DNA of 64,000 bases from Eucalyptus grandis (GCF_016545825.1 NC_052615.1:32444516-32508515), one strand, 5' to 3'. Counted from the stretch's first letter, positions 12,578 to 23,821 are shown. Notes: generated by a model from the letters alone, not told the origin. Program-made: numbers and translations.

Positions 12578-12586
12578 AGGTGATGA

Positions 12587-13335
12587 TTCACTACAATAAT
12601 TCAATTAATAATACATGTGAAAATTAAGTATACCTCAAAATCTATAACATAGTAAATTCCAAGTTTCAAGATATACAAGTTTAACCTGTTCCAATTTCAT
12701 AGGTTTTGGTTTTTAGGTGGAGCTTATTTTGGAACTTGGAACCAGGGCTTGAAACCACTCATTCTTATGAGATATATCATGTAATTAATGTTGGTTAAAA
12801 AGTGTGTCCAAATCTAGCAAAAGAAAATCAATTTCACCTTTTTCATGCGGATGCCTAATTTGTGCCCAAATCTACCCGGCTCATCGGAGCATGAGAGGAG
12901 TTGCCAAGTTTGATGAGGGTCGACCATCCTCGTCCATGTTGGCACTTCTCTCTTTTCCCACCTCTCTCTCTCTCACACGCATGCAATTTCATTTTATTCT
13001 CTTTTTGTACGTGGATCAATGCATATCATGCCATATTAATACATCAGTGCTGTCGATAAGATTTTGCTACTTCATAAAGCAAATTGAAAGAGTGGTCGAC
13101 AAGTAACCATAGATGATTAATGAATTAATTTATACAAATCAAGTAAATTAAAAGAATTGATTTCATCAATAAATTAATGTAAGGAATTTTAATTGAGGAA
13201 AAAATGGCCTAATTGCACCATACCCCCACACTATTAAATTAAATACAGTAACATTACAAGAATACAAATTTTGTTGTATTGTAACTACCGGCGTACATGG
13301 GTCGGCTCGTTCTTTCAAATTGCCATGTCGGCGTC
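12587..13335. other. Spacer upstream of L1
   Basis: This stretch is shared with 50,175-50,935. It includes a short CT microsatellite (near 12,960) that is much longer in unit 3. Overlapping 80-100-codon frames exist but none has a recognisable domain. I see no gene. Confidence 0.5.
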
Positions 13336-13339
13336 CGAA

Positions 13340-15004
13340 TAAAACCAGAATCGCTTCCTTCCTGTTCATCAGAGCGAACGAGAGCAAAGGACTCCGCCGT
13401 CGTCGAGAAAGGCTCGATCTCATCAACCTCGATTCATTCCCGGTGGAAGAAGCCCTCTTCTCCCCTCGGGCTGTTCGCATCTCAGCTCGCGCAAGGTAAT
13501 CGCTTTGTCCATCTCTCAGCAGCTTGTCGTTTCAGTTGATTCTCTGCGGCTCTGTTGTCGGAATAACCGGCTGAATTGGCGTGTGTTTTGGACTCTTCTT
13601 GTCGACTGGGGATGTGGGTGGCCGAGGTTTTTTTTTTTTTTCCCTCTCTTTCGAATCGTTAATACCTCTAATGTGTGGAACTTCGTCAGCCCAGGATTGA
13701 TTTCTTCGGAAAGGAAGAGCCTTTTGTTTCTGACTTTTGAAGTGACTAGCCCTGCGGCCTGTCCGTCTGATTGTTCCTTTGCATCCTAATTCGGTGCCGA
13801 TCGTTTGTTGAACTAGCATGGGTGGGTTGGCATGCGCGTGCGTTAGATTTCTATTGCTCGCAAGAATTGCCGGAGTTCGCTACTGGAATTAACCGATTGG
13901 GTCGCGCCACTCGGTTTTGTCATTTGTGTGCCCTCGCCAGGAGATGATTTTGTTTTCCCTGCGCTTAGCTGTGCTGTGGATGTGCCCAAAAGCAAGAATT
14001 TTTGCCCACTTTTCTTCATTTTTTGGGCCTTCGTCCGTTCGCACATTCCATTCGCTACCGTTGAGAAAGCCTGGCATTGCTACGCTTTTACGTTTTTGAA
14101 CTATGCTTGTGCATTTATCAGCGAGATTTAAGTTCATTCTCGTTCATTGATGGCCGTGGCTCCAATGGAAGTTAACTTGTTAGAAGGCTGCTTATGTGAT
14201 GCTTCTTAATTTTTGCCTGACCATAAGATTGTTTTTGGATGTGACCTTTGAAATGCACTGAATTCTATCGTGCATGATAATCTCTAGGTAGCACGACGAC
14301 ATGGACGGTCATGGCGGTTTGAACATCCTTCCCCAGAAACGTTGGAATGTGTACAATTATGAGAACAGAGAGAAGGTCCAGAAAGATGAAGAGGCTGCCG
14401 TGAAAGAGGAGCAGCTGAAGCCAGAGCAAGCGAGGAAGCACAATGCTGAGTTTGTCTCGAGAAGCTTCGTGCTGCCCGTGGCTTCGCTTCTGCCAGTCAA
14501 CCTGCTGAAGCTCCTGCTAGTCAGCGAGTGGAGCCAGCTGGGACGAACAAGAAGTCTGGCCATATCAATCTCTTTGAGGGAATTAAGATTTTTGACCCAG
14601 TTGAACTACCAAAAAATGGGGCAGGAAATGAAAGGGATGTATTCAAGAGGTAGAAGATGACGAAAGAGGAGGTGCCGAAAGTGGTAACCGCAGAGGATGA
14701 GAAATATAGATTGGGATATGGGATTGCTGGAAAAGGAGTTAAATTGCCATGGTATCTTGAGAAGCAGGGTGATCACGTTGATGGGGAGAAATTTGGGGAT
14801 GAAGGGCCGTCGAGGGATGAGAAGGAGCAGGGAAAGAAAAGTGGGAAGAAGACATTGGAGGAGCTGAGGGAGGAACGGATGAAGAGAGAAAAGCAGGAGA
14901 AAGAAAGGACAAGGTCATTGATGCTAGAGAAGAGCCGAAGGGATGGAGATCTACTAAGGACAAGGTTTTCAGAGGAGGTGACGCTGCAAATTTTGGTCAT
15001 TTAG
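13340..15004 (+). pseudogene. LENG1: L1: LENG1-like (CIR N-domain) protein pseudogene
   Basis: A 5' UTR exon ends at 13495 (CAAG|GTAATC). A 792-bp intron follows, and the coding exon starts after TCTCTAG at 14287, with ATG at 14301. The start MDGHGGLNILPQKRWNVYN and the Lys/Glu-rich stretch after it match the N-terminal CIR domain of plant 'leukocyte receptor cluster member 1 homolog' proteins, a nuclear, RNA-processing-associated family of unclear function. One base is missing at about 14,453 (TTTGTCTCGAG), so the frame shifts. The original frame continues through ...GHINLFEGIKIFDPVELPKN. A TAG at 14651-14653 then stops it. The rest (14657-14980) encodes ...DEKYRLGYGIAGKGVKLPWY, then LEK. 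A base lost near 14,960 destroys the end seen in L2. The retained intron shows this is a duplicated copy, not a processed one. Confidence 0.8.
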
Positions 15005-15125
15005 ACTTTTGATCGTACTTATATGTAGACCTTGCCTTATGGCTGATTGGGAGGGCCTGGACCGTGCTATTGGTTTGGCAAGACTTGGATTCTAAAGTCC
15101 TGTTTTCGGAGATTTCTGCCCCCCT

Positions 15126-16141
15126 ATGGGCCCGTTTGGTTCAACTTTGGGGAAATGCCTTTGCATTTCCCCAAGTATCTTTAGAAGAATGGGCATTTTG
15201 TGAATGCTGAAGTGTTTGGGAACTCTTTTTATTTTGGTGCATTTCACAAAGGAGCTTTGAGCTGAAAAGAAAAAGGAAAAAGAAAGGAGAAAGGAGAAGG
15301 AGATGTTGAATGCGAGGAGGGGAACGATTGGGAGGCAGCCGGAGCTGGTGGGGAGGCGGTGGGTGGTGGGGGAGGCGGCCGGTGGGCTGTGGTGGTGAGG
15401 AGGCGGTGGGTTGCGCGACCCACGCACCGCCGTCGCGTGGAGTCGCGGCCTCGGGCGGCGTCGCACAGGTCGCGCGACCCACGCATTGCCGTCTGTGGGT
15501 CGTGCGCCCTCGGGCGACGCCGCACAGCCGCGCGACCCATGCACCGCCGTCGCGTGGGTCGCGCGGCCACGGCGTCGGCGCTGAGGCCGCGCGACCCACA
15601 CGGCGGCGGTGCGTGGCGACCGATCGGGCGGTGCTCGGCCGTCGCGTGGGTCGCGCGACCCGGCGACGCCGCGCTGAGGCCGCAACCCACACAACGGTGG
15701 TGCGTGGCGGCGGCGGTGCTTGGCGGCGGCGGTGCTTGCGACGGCGGTGCGTGGCGGCAGCGGTGCTTGGCGACGGCGGTGCATGGCGACCCGGATCTGG
15801 CGGTGAGCACCGCTCGGCCCGTCGCGTGGGTCGCGCGACCTGGCGGCGTCGCTCGAGGCCGCAACCCACGCGGCGGCGGTGCTTGGCGACGGCGATGCGT
15901 GGGCGACCCGGCTCCGGCCGGTGAGCTCCGGGCCGAGCTTCACTCTTGAAGAAATAAGTTCAACGAGGAAGACGATGAACAGTAGTTTTTGAGGGTATAA
16001 TAGGAAAACGTAATTATCAGTGAGGGCAATATTGGAAGAAAAAAAATTCATTAATCCCCTCTTCAGCATTCCGAAAATGCTGAATGCCCAAGCGGTCCCC
16101 ACCTGCTTTGGGCACTCCAAGAAGCATTCCAAATGCCAGCA
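15126..16141. mobile_element. About 1-kb insertion in the 3' flank of L1, with a GC-rich core
   Basis: L2 reads straight through the site (near 52,728), so these bases were inserted in unit 1. The ends ATGGGCCCGTTTGG and, reverse-complemented, ATGCTGGCATTTGG are weakly similar inverted termini. A clear target duplication is not visible, so the class is uncertain; a non-autonomous DNA transposon is most likely. The core at 15,400-15,930 is extremely GC-rich and repetitive. Open frames of up to 360 codons on both strands arise from this repetition and I do not regard them as genes. Confidence 0.55.
15405..15930. repeat. GC-rich palindromic minisatellite
   Basis: Variants of GTCGCGCGACCCACGC and CACCGCCGTCGCGTGG are reiterated many times in both orientations. 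Each contains a self-complementary GTCGCGCGAC or GCGTGGGTCGC core. In the second half the unit GGCGGCGGTGCTTGGCGACG is repeated. The composition differs sharply from the AT-rich neighbourhood. Confidence 0.7.
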
Positions 16142-16636
16142 TTGTGCAGTTCTCCAATCTACATTTGCCTTCATTAATAGGTTCCCTCCCGTAGAGATAT
16201 GAACGCTTCACTTCAGATTCTCTTCGAGAAAGAATGGACTGGTTCGCCTGTCCTTTTCAAATCCTGGAGACGATCAACGGATAATCACAGCTTGTAAATG
16301 TCTATTCCTTTTCATTTTGGCTTTCTTGGTCATTATTGCATTATGTTGGAATGATATCACTTTGATCCTTCTGCAAGTTACTCCAGTTCATAAATCACAT
16401 AATTTCTTATATTGTTAGACTAAAATTCTAAAATGCTGGACAAAGCAATACTGCGAGCTTGACTTTCCACTCCACAAGTCTTTGAGGGCATGAGAGATGA
16501 AGCGCGCGAACAATCAAGTATGCCAAAAAGTATAACTAGATACTTAAGTTCCCAAAGAAGCAAACTTAAGGCTAAATTTTCCAAAGACAAGTTCATCAGT
16601 ATGAATCATAACAGTTCATCCAACTTTCATTCTCTC
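16142..16636. other. L1 3' flank
   Basis: This is non-coding sequence shared with 52,728-53,219 in unit 3. It includes an 88-codon open frame beginning at 16,490 that overlaps the ATG8 fragment on the other strand and has no recognisable domain. Confidence 0.45.
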
Positions 16637-16834
16637 CGGAATTCTATCTTGGTACTTCTCCCTTATCCTGGCAGCCTCCGCCCGCCTCTTCTCTGGGTTT
16701 ACAGGACAGTTTTATTAATTAACACGTTCAAAATCGAAGCTTTAGCAATAAAATAACCACAAAAGCGAATTGCTACTCAAGGGAGAGTAAAACGCACCAA
16801 GATCATGCTCTTGCTTGAAGTAACTCTTAGCCAT
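16637..16834 (-). pseudogene. ATG8: A1: ATG8 (autophagy ubiquitin-like protein) 5' fragment
   Basis: On the - strand the first coding exon (16834-16798) encodes MAKSYFKQEHDL and ends CTTG|GTGCG. The next exon (16692-16637), after the acceptor CCCAG, encodes EKRRAEAARIREKYQDRIP. Together these match the first ~31 residues of plant ATG8, the ubiquitin-like protein conjugated to phosphatidylethanolamine on autophagosome membranes. The family is ~120 residues. The beta-grasp core and the C-terminal Gly are missing, because the sequence passes into the L flank instead of exon 3. The donor after RIP is GAGAGA instead of GTGAGA, and the Pro expected before DRIP is Gln. The upstream region (16,835-17,400) probably holds the former 5' UTR and promoter. 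A duplicate is at 53,220-53,416. Confidence 0.78.
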
Positions 16835-17450
16835 TCCACCTGCTACCATAGCCCCAAAAACATAAGCCAAAACTGATAAAATCGAGCATACCATATCAAA
16901 AAGGAGTAATGATAACAAAAACAGAGCCCTTCAATTTATCACCCCATCCCTCCACACCATATATCTAAAGAGTAGTTCAACATAGCAGTACAGTCAAATT
17001 CAGGATGTGAAGCCAGTTTCCTAACCCAGAAGGAAGAAGAACAAAATTGAAAAAAAAAATTAAAATTAAAAAAGCTCAAAACTTTATCTCCTTCTCACGA
17101 CCCTGAGCACAGAATTTACCGATGATCAGACATACAAAAAATAAAAAAACACAGCAAAAGGGAAAAGCAACTCAGGATTCTGCAAATTCAAGCATGAGCA
17201 CCGTCGAAAACAAAGCACCAAGATGAACAACGATCAATTCCCAAGACAAAGACTCAAACTTTACTACGTTCCAACCTCTTGAGTAATCGAACTGAAGCAT
17301 GAGTTCGCAAGCGGACGAAGAATCGAGAGGCAAGCTAGAAGCTGCTAATCGAGGATACGAGGTAGCCTTTTGGCTTTGTGTATTTCCAGTAATTTCCAAC
17401 TACTCCATTATCAATGCCCATCTTTAATAATAACCATTTTTTAATTAAGT

Positions 17451-17642
17451 GAAACTAATCACTACGATTTGCCATAGTGACCATCCTTCCAACATAAAAT
17501 GAGGAGGTAGGAATCGAATCTCCACCTTCTCAGAAGGTTGGAGTGAGGACAAATTAGTTTTAAGTTTGGTTTTCGATTCCCCTACCTTGCAAGAAGATAG
17601 GGTAAAAATTTGAAAGCGAGATAAGAAGTGATGATGATGACA
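17451..17642 (+). mobile_element. SINE copy shared by units 1 and 3
   Basis: It has the same layout as the SINE at 11,898: ATAGTGACCATCCTTCCAAC head, GGAATCGAATCTCCACC box B-like motif, TTTTAAGT then TTCGATTCCCC, and AGGGTAAAAATTTGAAAGCG. A copy at the matching place in unit 3 (54036-54226) shows that it was present before that duplication. Confidence 0.55.
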
Positions 17643-18678
17643 ACAAATGATACACCCCTCTTCGATAGTCAACCTTCTTTCTTTCCTAAAATGGTTATGG
17701 CTCAATTTTCTGTCTTATTTCAAATTATTTTCTGTTTAAGCCCTATATAAGATTTTCAAAACAAGTTTTTTCCCTAATCAAATTAGATTGGTATCATGTT
17801 TTTATGGCCTACCAAATTTAGCAAGATTTCACTCAAAGATATCTAACATATGATATGTTTTCTACATGTCGAATATCAACCAAAATTTATTCTATGAATT
17901 ACTATGCCATGGAAAAATTAGAAAGACAACATTTGATCATTGAAAGGATGAACAAATGGGTATGAAAATATATCATAGCGCTGATTGAACTAAAAAATTA
18001 ATAAAACATTATAAATTTCGAGTTCTAACTAGCCTCATTGGTCTTTGGCTTGGTACCTATGCATGCCGTGTAAAACACAATTTGACACAGGGAAACTGAG
18101 ACTTTGACTAATGTTTGTGCCATTATGCACTCACTCAATCATTCGAGACATGTTGGTCATCCCTATAATAGAAGTAGCTAGACCTAGCTCTAAGTTTGAC
18201 AATGATGTAAGATCGACATGATTACTTAAAGTCTCCCCACGTTGCACAAAAAGACTATTAAACTTTGGATTTGCAGCCTTTCAAAAGATAAAACTACGAA
18301 ATGCCGGGTCATGAATGAGAATATCCTTTTATTCTCAAAACCCTCTCGGAGACCGAGGCCCACACTCTCCATTACTCTTTTTTTTTTTTCATTACTTGGT
18401 TTGTGAGGAAATGATGTAGAACTACTCTGCAGTGGCCAAGATAAGTCTCATTTGGCTTTAAAAAAAGGATCAACTAAAGTAGGCATAATTGATAGTTGGG
18501 AACTGATTAGATGCCCATCGTCAACATGACTTGATATACTCTAATGGGGCTTCTTCAATGACATAGTCTTAAAGTTATGCTCTATTTTGATCTTCGGTCT
18601 CTTGATTTTCCTTAGCTGTTTAGAAGTTGCAGATTGAGGTCCGATTGCCTGGAGATTAGCTAATAAATTGAGCTAGAG
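17643..18678. other. Spacer between A1 and M1
   Basis: AT-rich sequence nearly identical to 54,227-55,258. I find no gene, RNA gene or clear repeat boundary in it. Confidence 0.5.
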
Positions 18679-18900
18679 TTGAGTTCTCTTTTGTGTGTGG
18701 AAGAGAGATCTGTTTTGCACCATAGTTTAGCAACCTTCAGTTCTAGTGGCAAGCCAATAGGGACAAACATGTCACCAGATCAAGAGCCTGGATCATCAAC
18801 AGATCATGAGACATACTTTGAAGCAAGTGCAAAGAGTGGCTTTTGTTGGCCCGAGATCTTGTCGCGACCAAGAAATTCGAAAACCTTTACAAAAATATGA
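18679..18900 (+). other. Duplicated open frame of unknown nature (73 codons)
   Basis: The frame contains GTNMSPDQEPGSSTDHETYF, then EASAKSGFCWP. It is kept open in the unit 3 copy (55259-55480) with only a few substitutions. The composition looks protein-like (acidic/Ser-rich, then a Phe-Cys-Trp-Pro motif), so it may be an exon of a gene fragment carried in the cassette. The duplication is young, so an open frame could persist by chance. I do not recognise the protein. Confidence 0.3.
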
Positions 18901-19395
18901 AGGATCTTCTGAAGAGACCGCCCTCATGATTTTCGCTATTTCATTAACTAGGTTAGCATGTAGGTTGGAAGATGAACGTTAATTTTTTATCCTGATTCTG
19001 ATGCTATTGATAATGCTAATTCCTCCTCCTATATTAGGGCACAAATCAGATCTACCAATTTGACATTAATGACATTAATCGCAACTTCGTGCTCAAGAGT
19101 CATCATATTCCTACCTCGGTAAAGTTACTACTATACATCAGCAAGAGATATGCCTCGAGTACATTCGACAGCTCTTTTTGCAATGCTCGTCGTTACAACT
19201 AGTGCCCATTCCTCGACCATCATTCAGATCATTACCGGGATGAAAAAAGAAACATGTAAAAACTCCTAGGCTAGTTCAAGCTTCTTCCCTAGACTTGTGA
19301 ATACTGAATAGACAGGTACTGATCTCCGCGACTGAGAGAAGACGGTTCGTTCTCATCTGTGAATGGCTTCGTTGGTAAAGCCTTCCTCAGGTCAC
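18901..19395. other. 3' flank of M1
   Basis: Non-coding sequence downstream of M1 (which is on the - strand). The part from about 19,200 is also found downstream of M2 (39,630-39,817) and in unit 3. Confidence 0.5.
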
Positions 19396-21597
19396 TCAAG
19401 GCACGCTCGTCATTGCTCGCCACTCGTCAATGCTCGCCAATTGGTCGGAGTCCAGACATGGAAGCTCCCTCCGGCTTAGGATTTTCATCACTTCTGCCGT
19501 TCTTCCGAGGAGAATAGCGGCGGACCACACGCTCTCTGTCCGGCCCTCAATGCCGCTGCGAGAGCACTCGGTGAATATGACATGTTCTAAGTTGGTGAGG
19601 CAGGCCGCAATAATATCGGAGATCATCCTTGATAGCTTCTCGAAGATTCTGTTGCTCATATAACAGTCGCTGCTCTTGCAATCGAGCAGCAGGGTCTCGC
19701 TTATACGGTACATGGAATGCGCGGCCCGTACTTTGACGGGCCATGCCGAAGGGGATTCCATTAAATATCCATGGGTTGGTACAGCTTTGAATTCGACGAA
19801 AACGTTCTTTGCGGTGCACGCAAGCGCTTCGAGCACATCCTTTGTGGTGTTTCCCTGGAGGGAAATTTTGCGGAGATCTACGTCGAGCCATTTGTGGTAG
19901 AGATCGACTCCCATGAACACAATACTCGCCGCCTTTCGGGCATTCATCAATTCTTGTTTTGCGCACAGCCTTTCTTCTACTATGTTGACATACATCAGGG
20001 CCTCGCGAACACCACGCAGCAATCGTTTTCTGGCAGATGGGTCAATGTCTGGAATGGTGACGGCTGTGCTCGTTAAGGTCGCGATCGGCAGTGCCCAATT
20101 GTTCTGTGGTTCTGCAGAATCCAGGGGAGGAACTGCATCGCTGTCGAAGTCCATGACCCCTGTGAACCCACGAGGATCCGTCTCTTCCAAAAGTTGCACG
20201 AGATGTTTGGGCTGATTGTTCATCCCCATCTGGATCCAACGCTCGATGGTGTCGCATTTGTTCCGCATCATGACGTGCACCAATTCTTCCTCGCCCTCGA
20301 GATGCAAAATATATTGGCTGAAGTCCGGCTTTGAGGCCGAGCCTTCAAGGGGCGAACTCGAGTGCAAGTCCTTGTCTGAATCGCTGATGTTCAGTATGAA
20401 CTTCTTCCTCAGATTGGAGTACAAATCACAGAACAACAAGATTGGGCTCATGAACAGAATGGAGATCAGCCTCATGGCCTTGCTTCCCAACACAATCCCG
20501 ACTTGTATTCTGATGAGCATATCCAAAACCACGTTCTTTGAGTCATGGATGAGTTTACGACACCGCCGGCTCCGGACGTGTAAATTGAACGGACGCTCCT
20601 TAATCTCTATGAATTGCTGTATCCAGTACTTTTCGGGCTTGAATTCATCCTTGTAGCTCTTGTTCCCCCGCCTCTGCCATTTCAATCTGATCGTGAGGAA
20701 CCATCGGAATGCTGGTGCGATTGTGCCGACCCCGACTGCAATAGTCTGCATGATGAGAATCGCCGTGCTCGACCACTTATAGTCCGACTCCGACTCCGAC
20801 GGGCCATAGCAGGATACGAACTCGAACATCCAGGGCTGCAGGTAAGCCCGGACAATTGCCTGCGCCAGGGTCATTGCGCTCAGGAGGCAGAGCGCCCCGG
20901 AAGCAGTGCACGTCACGGACCGCGCCACAACGAATTGTGGGTTGCAGGAATGGGCCATCATCCCATACTTCAACAGGTGCTCCTTGAGCTTGTCGAAGAC
21001 GTTGTCGCAGCTCTGGCTCAAGCTCTCCTTCAGAGTCAGCTCGTGCCTCTTGCAATACTTCATCTCCAAGTAGCACTTGCTCGTCGGGACCATCGCGGCC
21101 GAGAAGCTCAGGGTCACCAGCAACAGCAGCATCAGGGACATCACGAAGGCATGTTCCCACCTGCAGACGAAGATCACTCCGGTGCCCAACTGTATACAGA
21201 TGTTCACAAAAGATGTGATGACGAGAATCGCCAGAGCGATCACGTTGGACCGGAGTTCCTTGTTCTCCATTGACCCGAGAGAAGGCATCGAATTGCCCAT
21301 CACGGTGCAGATCAGGACCGAGCTGCTAAGCTTGGCAAGCTGTTCCTTCCGGCGCGCCATTGGCGTGTTGAGGTCAACGCAGAGCTTGACCGCGACCGCA
21401 ATGACGCTCAGCGACATGGCGTTGAGGGCGAAGTAGCGGTTCGGGAACCAGAGCTGCCGGTACCGGAAGCCTGCGGCGGCGTCCGCGGCCATCGCGATCA
21501 CACAGGCCAGGGAAGCTGCCGCAATGTAGACGCCGATCCAGGGCATGGGCTTGCCAAACTCGGCCTGGTTGAGGCTTCCATTGACGCAACCGAGCAT
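19396..21597 (-). CDS. M1: plant multipass membrane protein of unknown function (733 residues)
   Basis: This is a single uninterrupted exon. The start MLGCVNGSLNQ is chosen because the first hydrophobic segment follows at once and the paralogue M2 starts at the same place. The N-terminal ~390 residues hold about seven or eight hydrophobic segments (roughly 18-42, 54-76, 88-106, 117-144, 150-171, 223-252, 276-303 and 357-390), so it is probably an integral membrane protein. The C-terminal ~340 residues are soluble and helical, with conserved-looking stretches such as QYILHLEGEEELVHVMMRNK and HKWLDVDLRKISLQ. I know of similar uncharacterised proteins only in plants and assign no reaction. M1 has a ~17-residue Asp/Ser-rich insertion (NISDSDKDLHSSS) after residue 400 that M2 lacks. 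It lies divergently to Z2, ~2.1 kb away. The intact frame amid broken neighbours suggests it is functional. Confidence 0.85.
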   Translation of the reverse strand: MLGCVNGSLNQAEFGKPMPWIGVYIAAASLACVIAMAADAAAGFRYRQLWFPNRYFALNAMSLSVIAVAVKLCVDLNTPMARRKEQLAKLSSSVLICTVMGNSMPSLGSMENKELRSNVIALAILVITSFVNICIQLGTGVIFVCRWEHAFVMSLMLLLLVTLSFSAAMVPTSKCYLEMKYCKRHELTLKESLSQSCDNVFDKLKEHLLKYGMMAHSCNPQFVVARSVTCTASGALCLLSAMTLAQAIVRAYLQPWMFEFVSCYGPSESESDYKWSSTAILIMQTIAVGVGTIAPAFRWFLTIRLKWQRRGNKSYKDEFKPEKYWIQQFIEIKERPFNLHVRSRRCRKLIHDSKNVVLDMLIRIQVGIVLGSKAMRLISILFMSPILLFCDLYSNLRKKFILNISDSDKDLHSSSPLEGSASKPDFSQYILHLEGEEELVHVMMRNKCDTIERWIQMGMNNQPKHLVQLLEETDPRGFTGVMDFDSDAVPPLDSAEPQNNWALPIATLTSTAVTIPDIDPSARKRLLRGVREALMYVNIVEERLCAKQELMNARKAASIVFMGVDLYHKWLDVDLRKISLQGNTTKDVLEALACTAKNVFVEFKAVPTHGYLMESPSAWPVKVRAAHSMYRISETLLLDCKSSDCYMSNRIFEKLSRMISDIIAACLTNLEHVIFTECSRSGIEGRTESVWSAAILLGRTAEVMKILSRRELPCLDSDQLASIDEWRAMTSVP

Positions 21598-21868
21598 AAT
21601 GGCCGTCTCTATTTCTTGGTATCGATTCCCCTGTTTCCTTCAAAGCTCTGCGACTGCGGTGGCTCTGTGTTTTTGCTCAAGAAGTTTTAGGCTGGAAAGC
21701 GCGTGGGAACAGTCAAGTGAGTTCCATTTTTTCCAGGTAAGAACTAGACCTCTACTTGCGCGTCAATTGCAATTAAATCTCATTTTAAAGGAGGATGCTT
21801 GCTTCTTGAATTTTGTGGGACCTTTGCAACTCCAATTTTCTGGCCACCGAGTTTGTGAAAAAGACGCA
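21598..21868 (-). other. 5' flank of M1 (promoter region not resolved)
   Basis: The sequence upstream of the M1 start is similar to that upstream of M2 (41,969-42,250). I cannot point to a confident TATA box. Short frames here are shadows. Confidence 0.4.
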
Positions 21869-21869
21869 A

Positions 21870-22340
21870 ATAATCCTTAAATATTTGCCAAATATATGAT
21901 GTGGTCCTTGAACTTATAAACTATTTAATGTGATCCTTGAATTTTAGCCTAATACACAATGTATTCCCCGAACTTTTAATATATTTAATATAGTCCCAGA
22001 ACTTTTAGTTATGTTCAACTTAATCCTTGGATTTTATGAAAATGTTCAATGTTTTCTTTAAACTTTTGACACGTGTTCAATTTAGTTTGTAAACCATATG
22101 AAAATGTTTAATGTTGTCTCTGATTTTGAATTAATGGAAAGACTACATTGACTATTTTCATATAATTCAATAATTAAATTGAATATATACTAAAAATTTT
22201 GAGATTATATTGAATAAATTAAAATTTGAAAATCATATTGAATATTAGGCTAAAATTCAGGAATTATATTGAATAAATTAAAATTTTAAGATTACGTTAT
22301 ATATTGAGCCAAAATTTATAGATTATTTATAACATTCTTC
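21870..22340. mobile_element. AT-rich foldback element upstream of M1
   Basis: The left half reads ...GATCCTTGAATTTTAGCCTA... and the right half carries the inverse, ...TAGGCTAAAATTCAGGAATT.... Several CCTTGAACTTT-type motifs also appear in both orientations. Unit 2 lacks the block at the matching place (near 42,265). It is probably a MITE-like foldback element. I cannot define its exact ends or target duplication. Confidence 0.5.
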
Positions 22341-23430
22341 CAATGAATTTTGTTCATTCGCTCTGTAGCTAAACTGGAGCCAATCTTTTTAGGAGAAGTT
22401 TCAGACAATGCGGAGAGGAGGGGGGCTGTGATATGACGTCTGACATCCACAATAATCTTGTGGGGATTTTCTTCTTCTTCTTTTTTTCCGAATAAATTAG
22501 AGTCTAGAAGGAGGATGGAGAGTAAAGGTTAAGATTATAAATGAGAAAAGAAAAAGAAAACAATTTTAGTCACACGAAAGTTTAGGACAACAACATTTCG
22601 CTTGTGACAGCACCACGATTTACCTCTCTCGTCTGAGGCTGACAACCAATCTGCTAAAATAGAAATATGATGGAGATACAAACGATGTGTTTGGTAACGA
22701 TTCTATTTCGGGGATGGTTATCAAATAGGGCCAAAGCTAGTGACGAATATATTTTGTGGACGGTATTCGAGTACGAAGTGATATGGAGAATAGAAATTCA
22801 ATCTATATAAGTTGACACATATGCATTGATGGTAGACTTGAAATTAGGGATGCCGGCTTGAATATTTTTGCGAGATGGAAAATGGTTCAACGCAATTGCG
22901 GAGCTTGTGAATTTTTTATGAGGTAATAAATTAATTTGAGATAACTATGTCTTATGGTATAAATTTGAGATTTTTAATAGTATTAATTGTAATAAATATT
23001 TCTACGTTCACAACCTTATTGATTAAGTTTCTTCAACACCAAATCCAATCAACCATTAGAAGACCCTAAAATATGTATGCAGATTCCCATGTGGACACAA
23101 TTCCCACGTGGACACAATAGGAAAATCATCAAAGTCCGGTGTGGATAAATCTTAGTTCATGAGGAAGTCTACGTGAATGTCCTTATCGGATTAAATCTTA
23201 TCCACGTCGCATGATGGCATTGTTCGATAGCCATGCCGAATGGATTTTGCAAATGAATGGATTTTGCAAGATTTAGCGTCGAAGGACTTGATTACAAAAT
23301 TTAAGAAAATAGAAAGATTTAATCGACAAATTAAAGGGAAAGAGGCTTAATTAGAAAAACCGCAAAAATGTAGAGATGAAAAGTCAAAAAAGAATTTACA
23401 ATATAAAATACTTTTTAAGAAAAGGGAAAA
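22341..23430. other. Intergenic region between M1 and Z2
   Basis: Non-coding sequence matched in pieces by 42,270-44,880. It contains a short remnant (near 22,689-22,730, GTGTTTGGTAACGATTC...GGTTATCAAATAG) of the foldback element that is ~0.65 kb long in unit 2, and the empty target of MULE-B (CACATATGC near 22,820). Confidence 0.55.
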
Positions 23431-23821
23431 AAAAAAAGTGCCATGGCAACTCGGTCCGAATCGGGCCGAGCCGAACTTAGTTCTCGACCGAAATGGAAAC
23501 TCAAGTCGAGCCAGGCCAAACTTAGTTCTCAACCGAGACGAAAACTCAGGTCGGGCCATGCAAGGCCGAGATTCTTGTTGGATTCGGGTTGTCGCTCGAT
23601 CCAACTATCGTTCTCCTTCTCCTTCGTCTTCCATACCCGAATCTGGTTCTGAGCAACTACTGTTAGAGAGAGAAACTCGGCAAAAGTAGAGAGAGAGAGG
23701 ATGGGACAAGGACCAATTTTTACAAGAATCCTTCATTCGCTTACAACAGAGACTTCAATCTCTCCTCCGCTCTTCGAAACCTCAAAGGTAACTTCCTCCC
23801 TCCTCTTTCGCCACTCGGCTG

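Noticed and set aside
15092..16174. 360-codon and overlapping 190-240-codon open frames on both strands in the GC-rich block
   Set aside because: They arise in several frames at once from GC-rich repeats lacking A/T-containing stop codons, sit in a transposon-like insertion absent from L2, and show no domain.
18679..18900. Treating the duplicated 73-codon frame as a real gene
   Set aside because: No start context, splice sites or family match; an open frame of this length can survive by chance in a young duplication, so it is listed only as an unassigned frame.
20614..21436. Long + strand frames (219 and 119 codons) opposite M1, and similar ones opposite M2
   Set aside because: They are antisense shadows of the M coding sequence; hydrophobicity and the conserved paralogue support the - strand frame.
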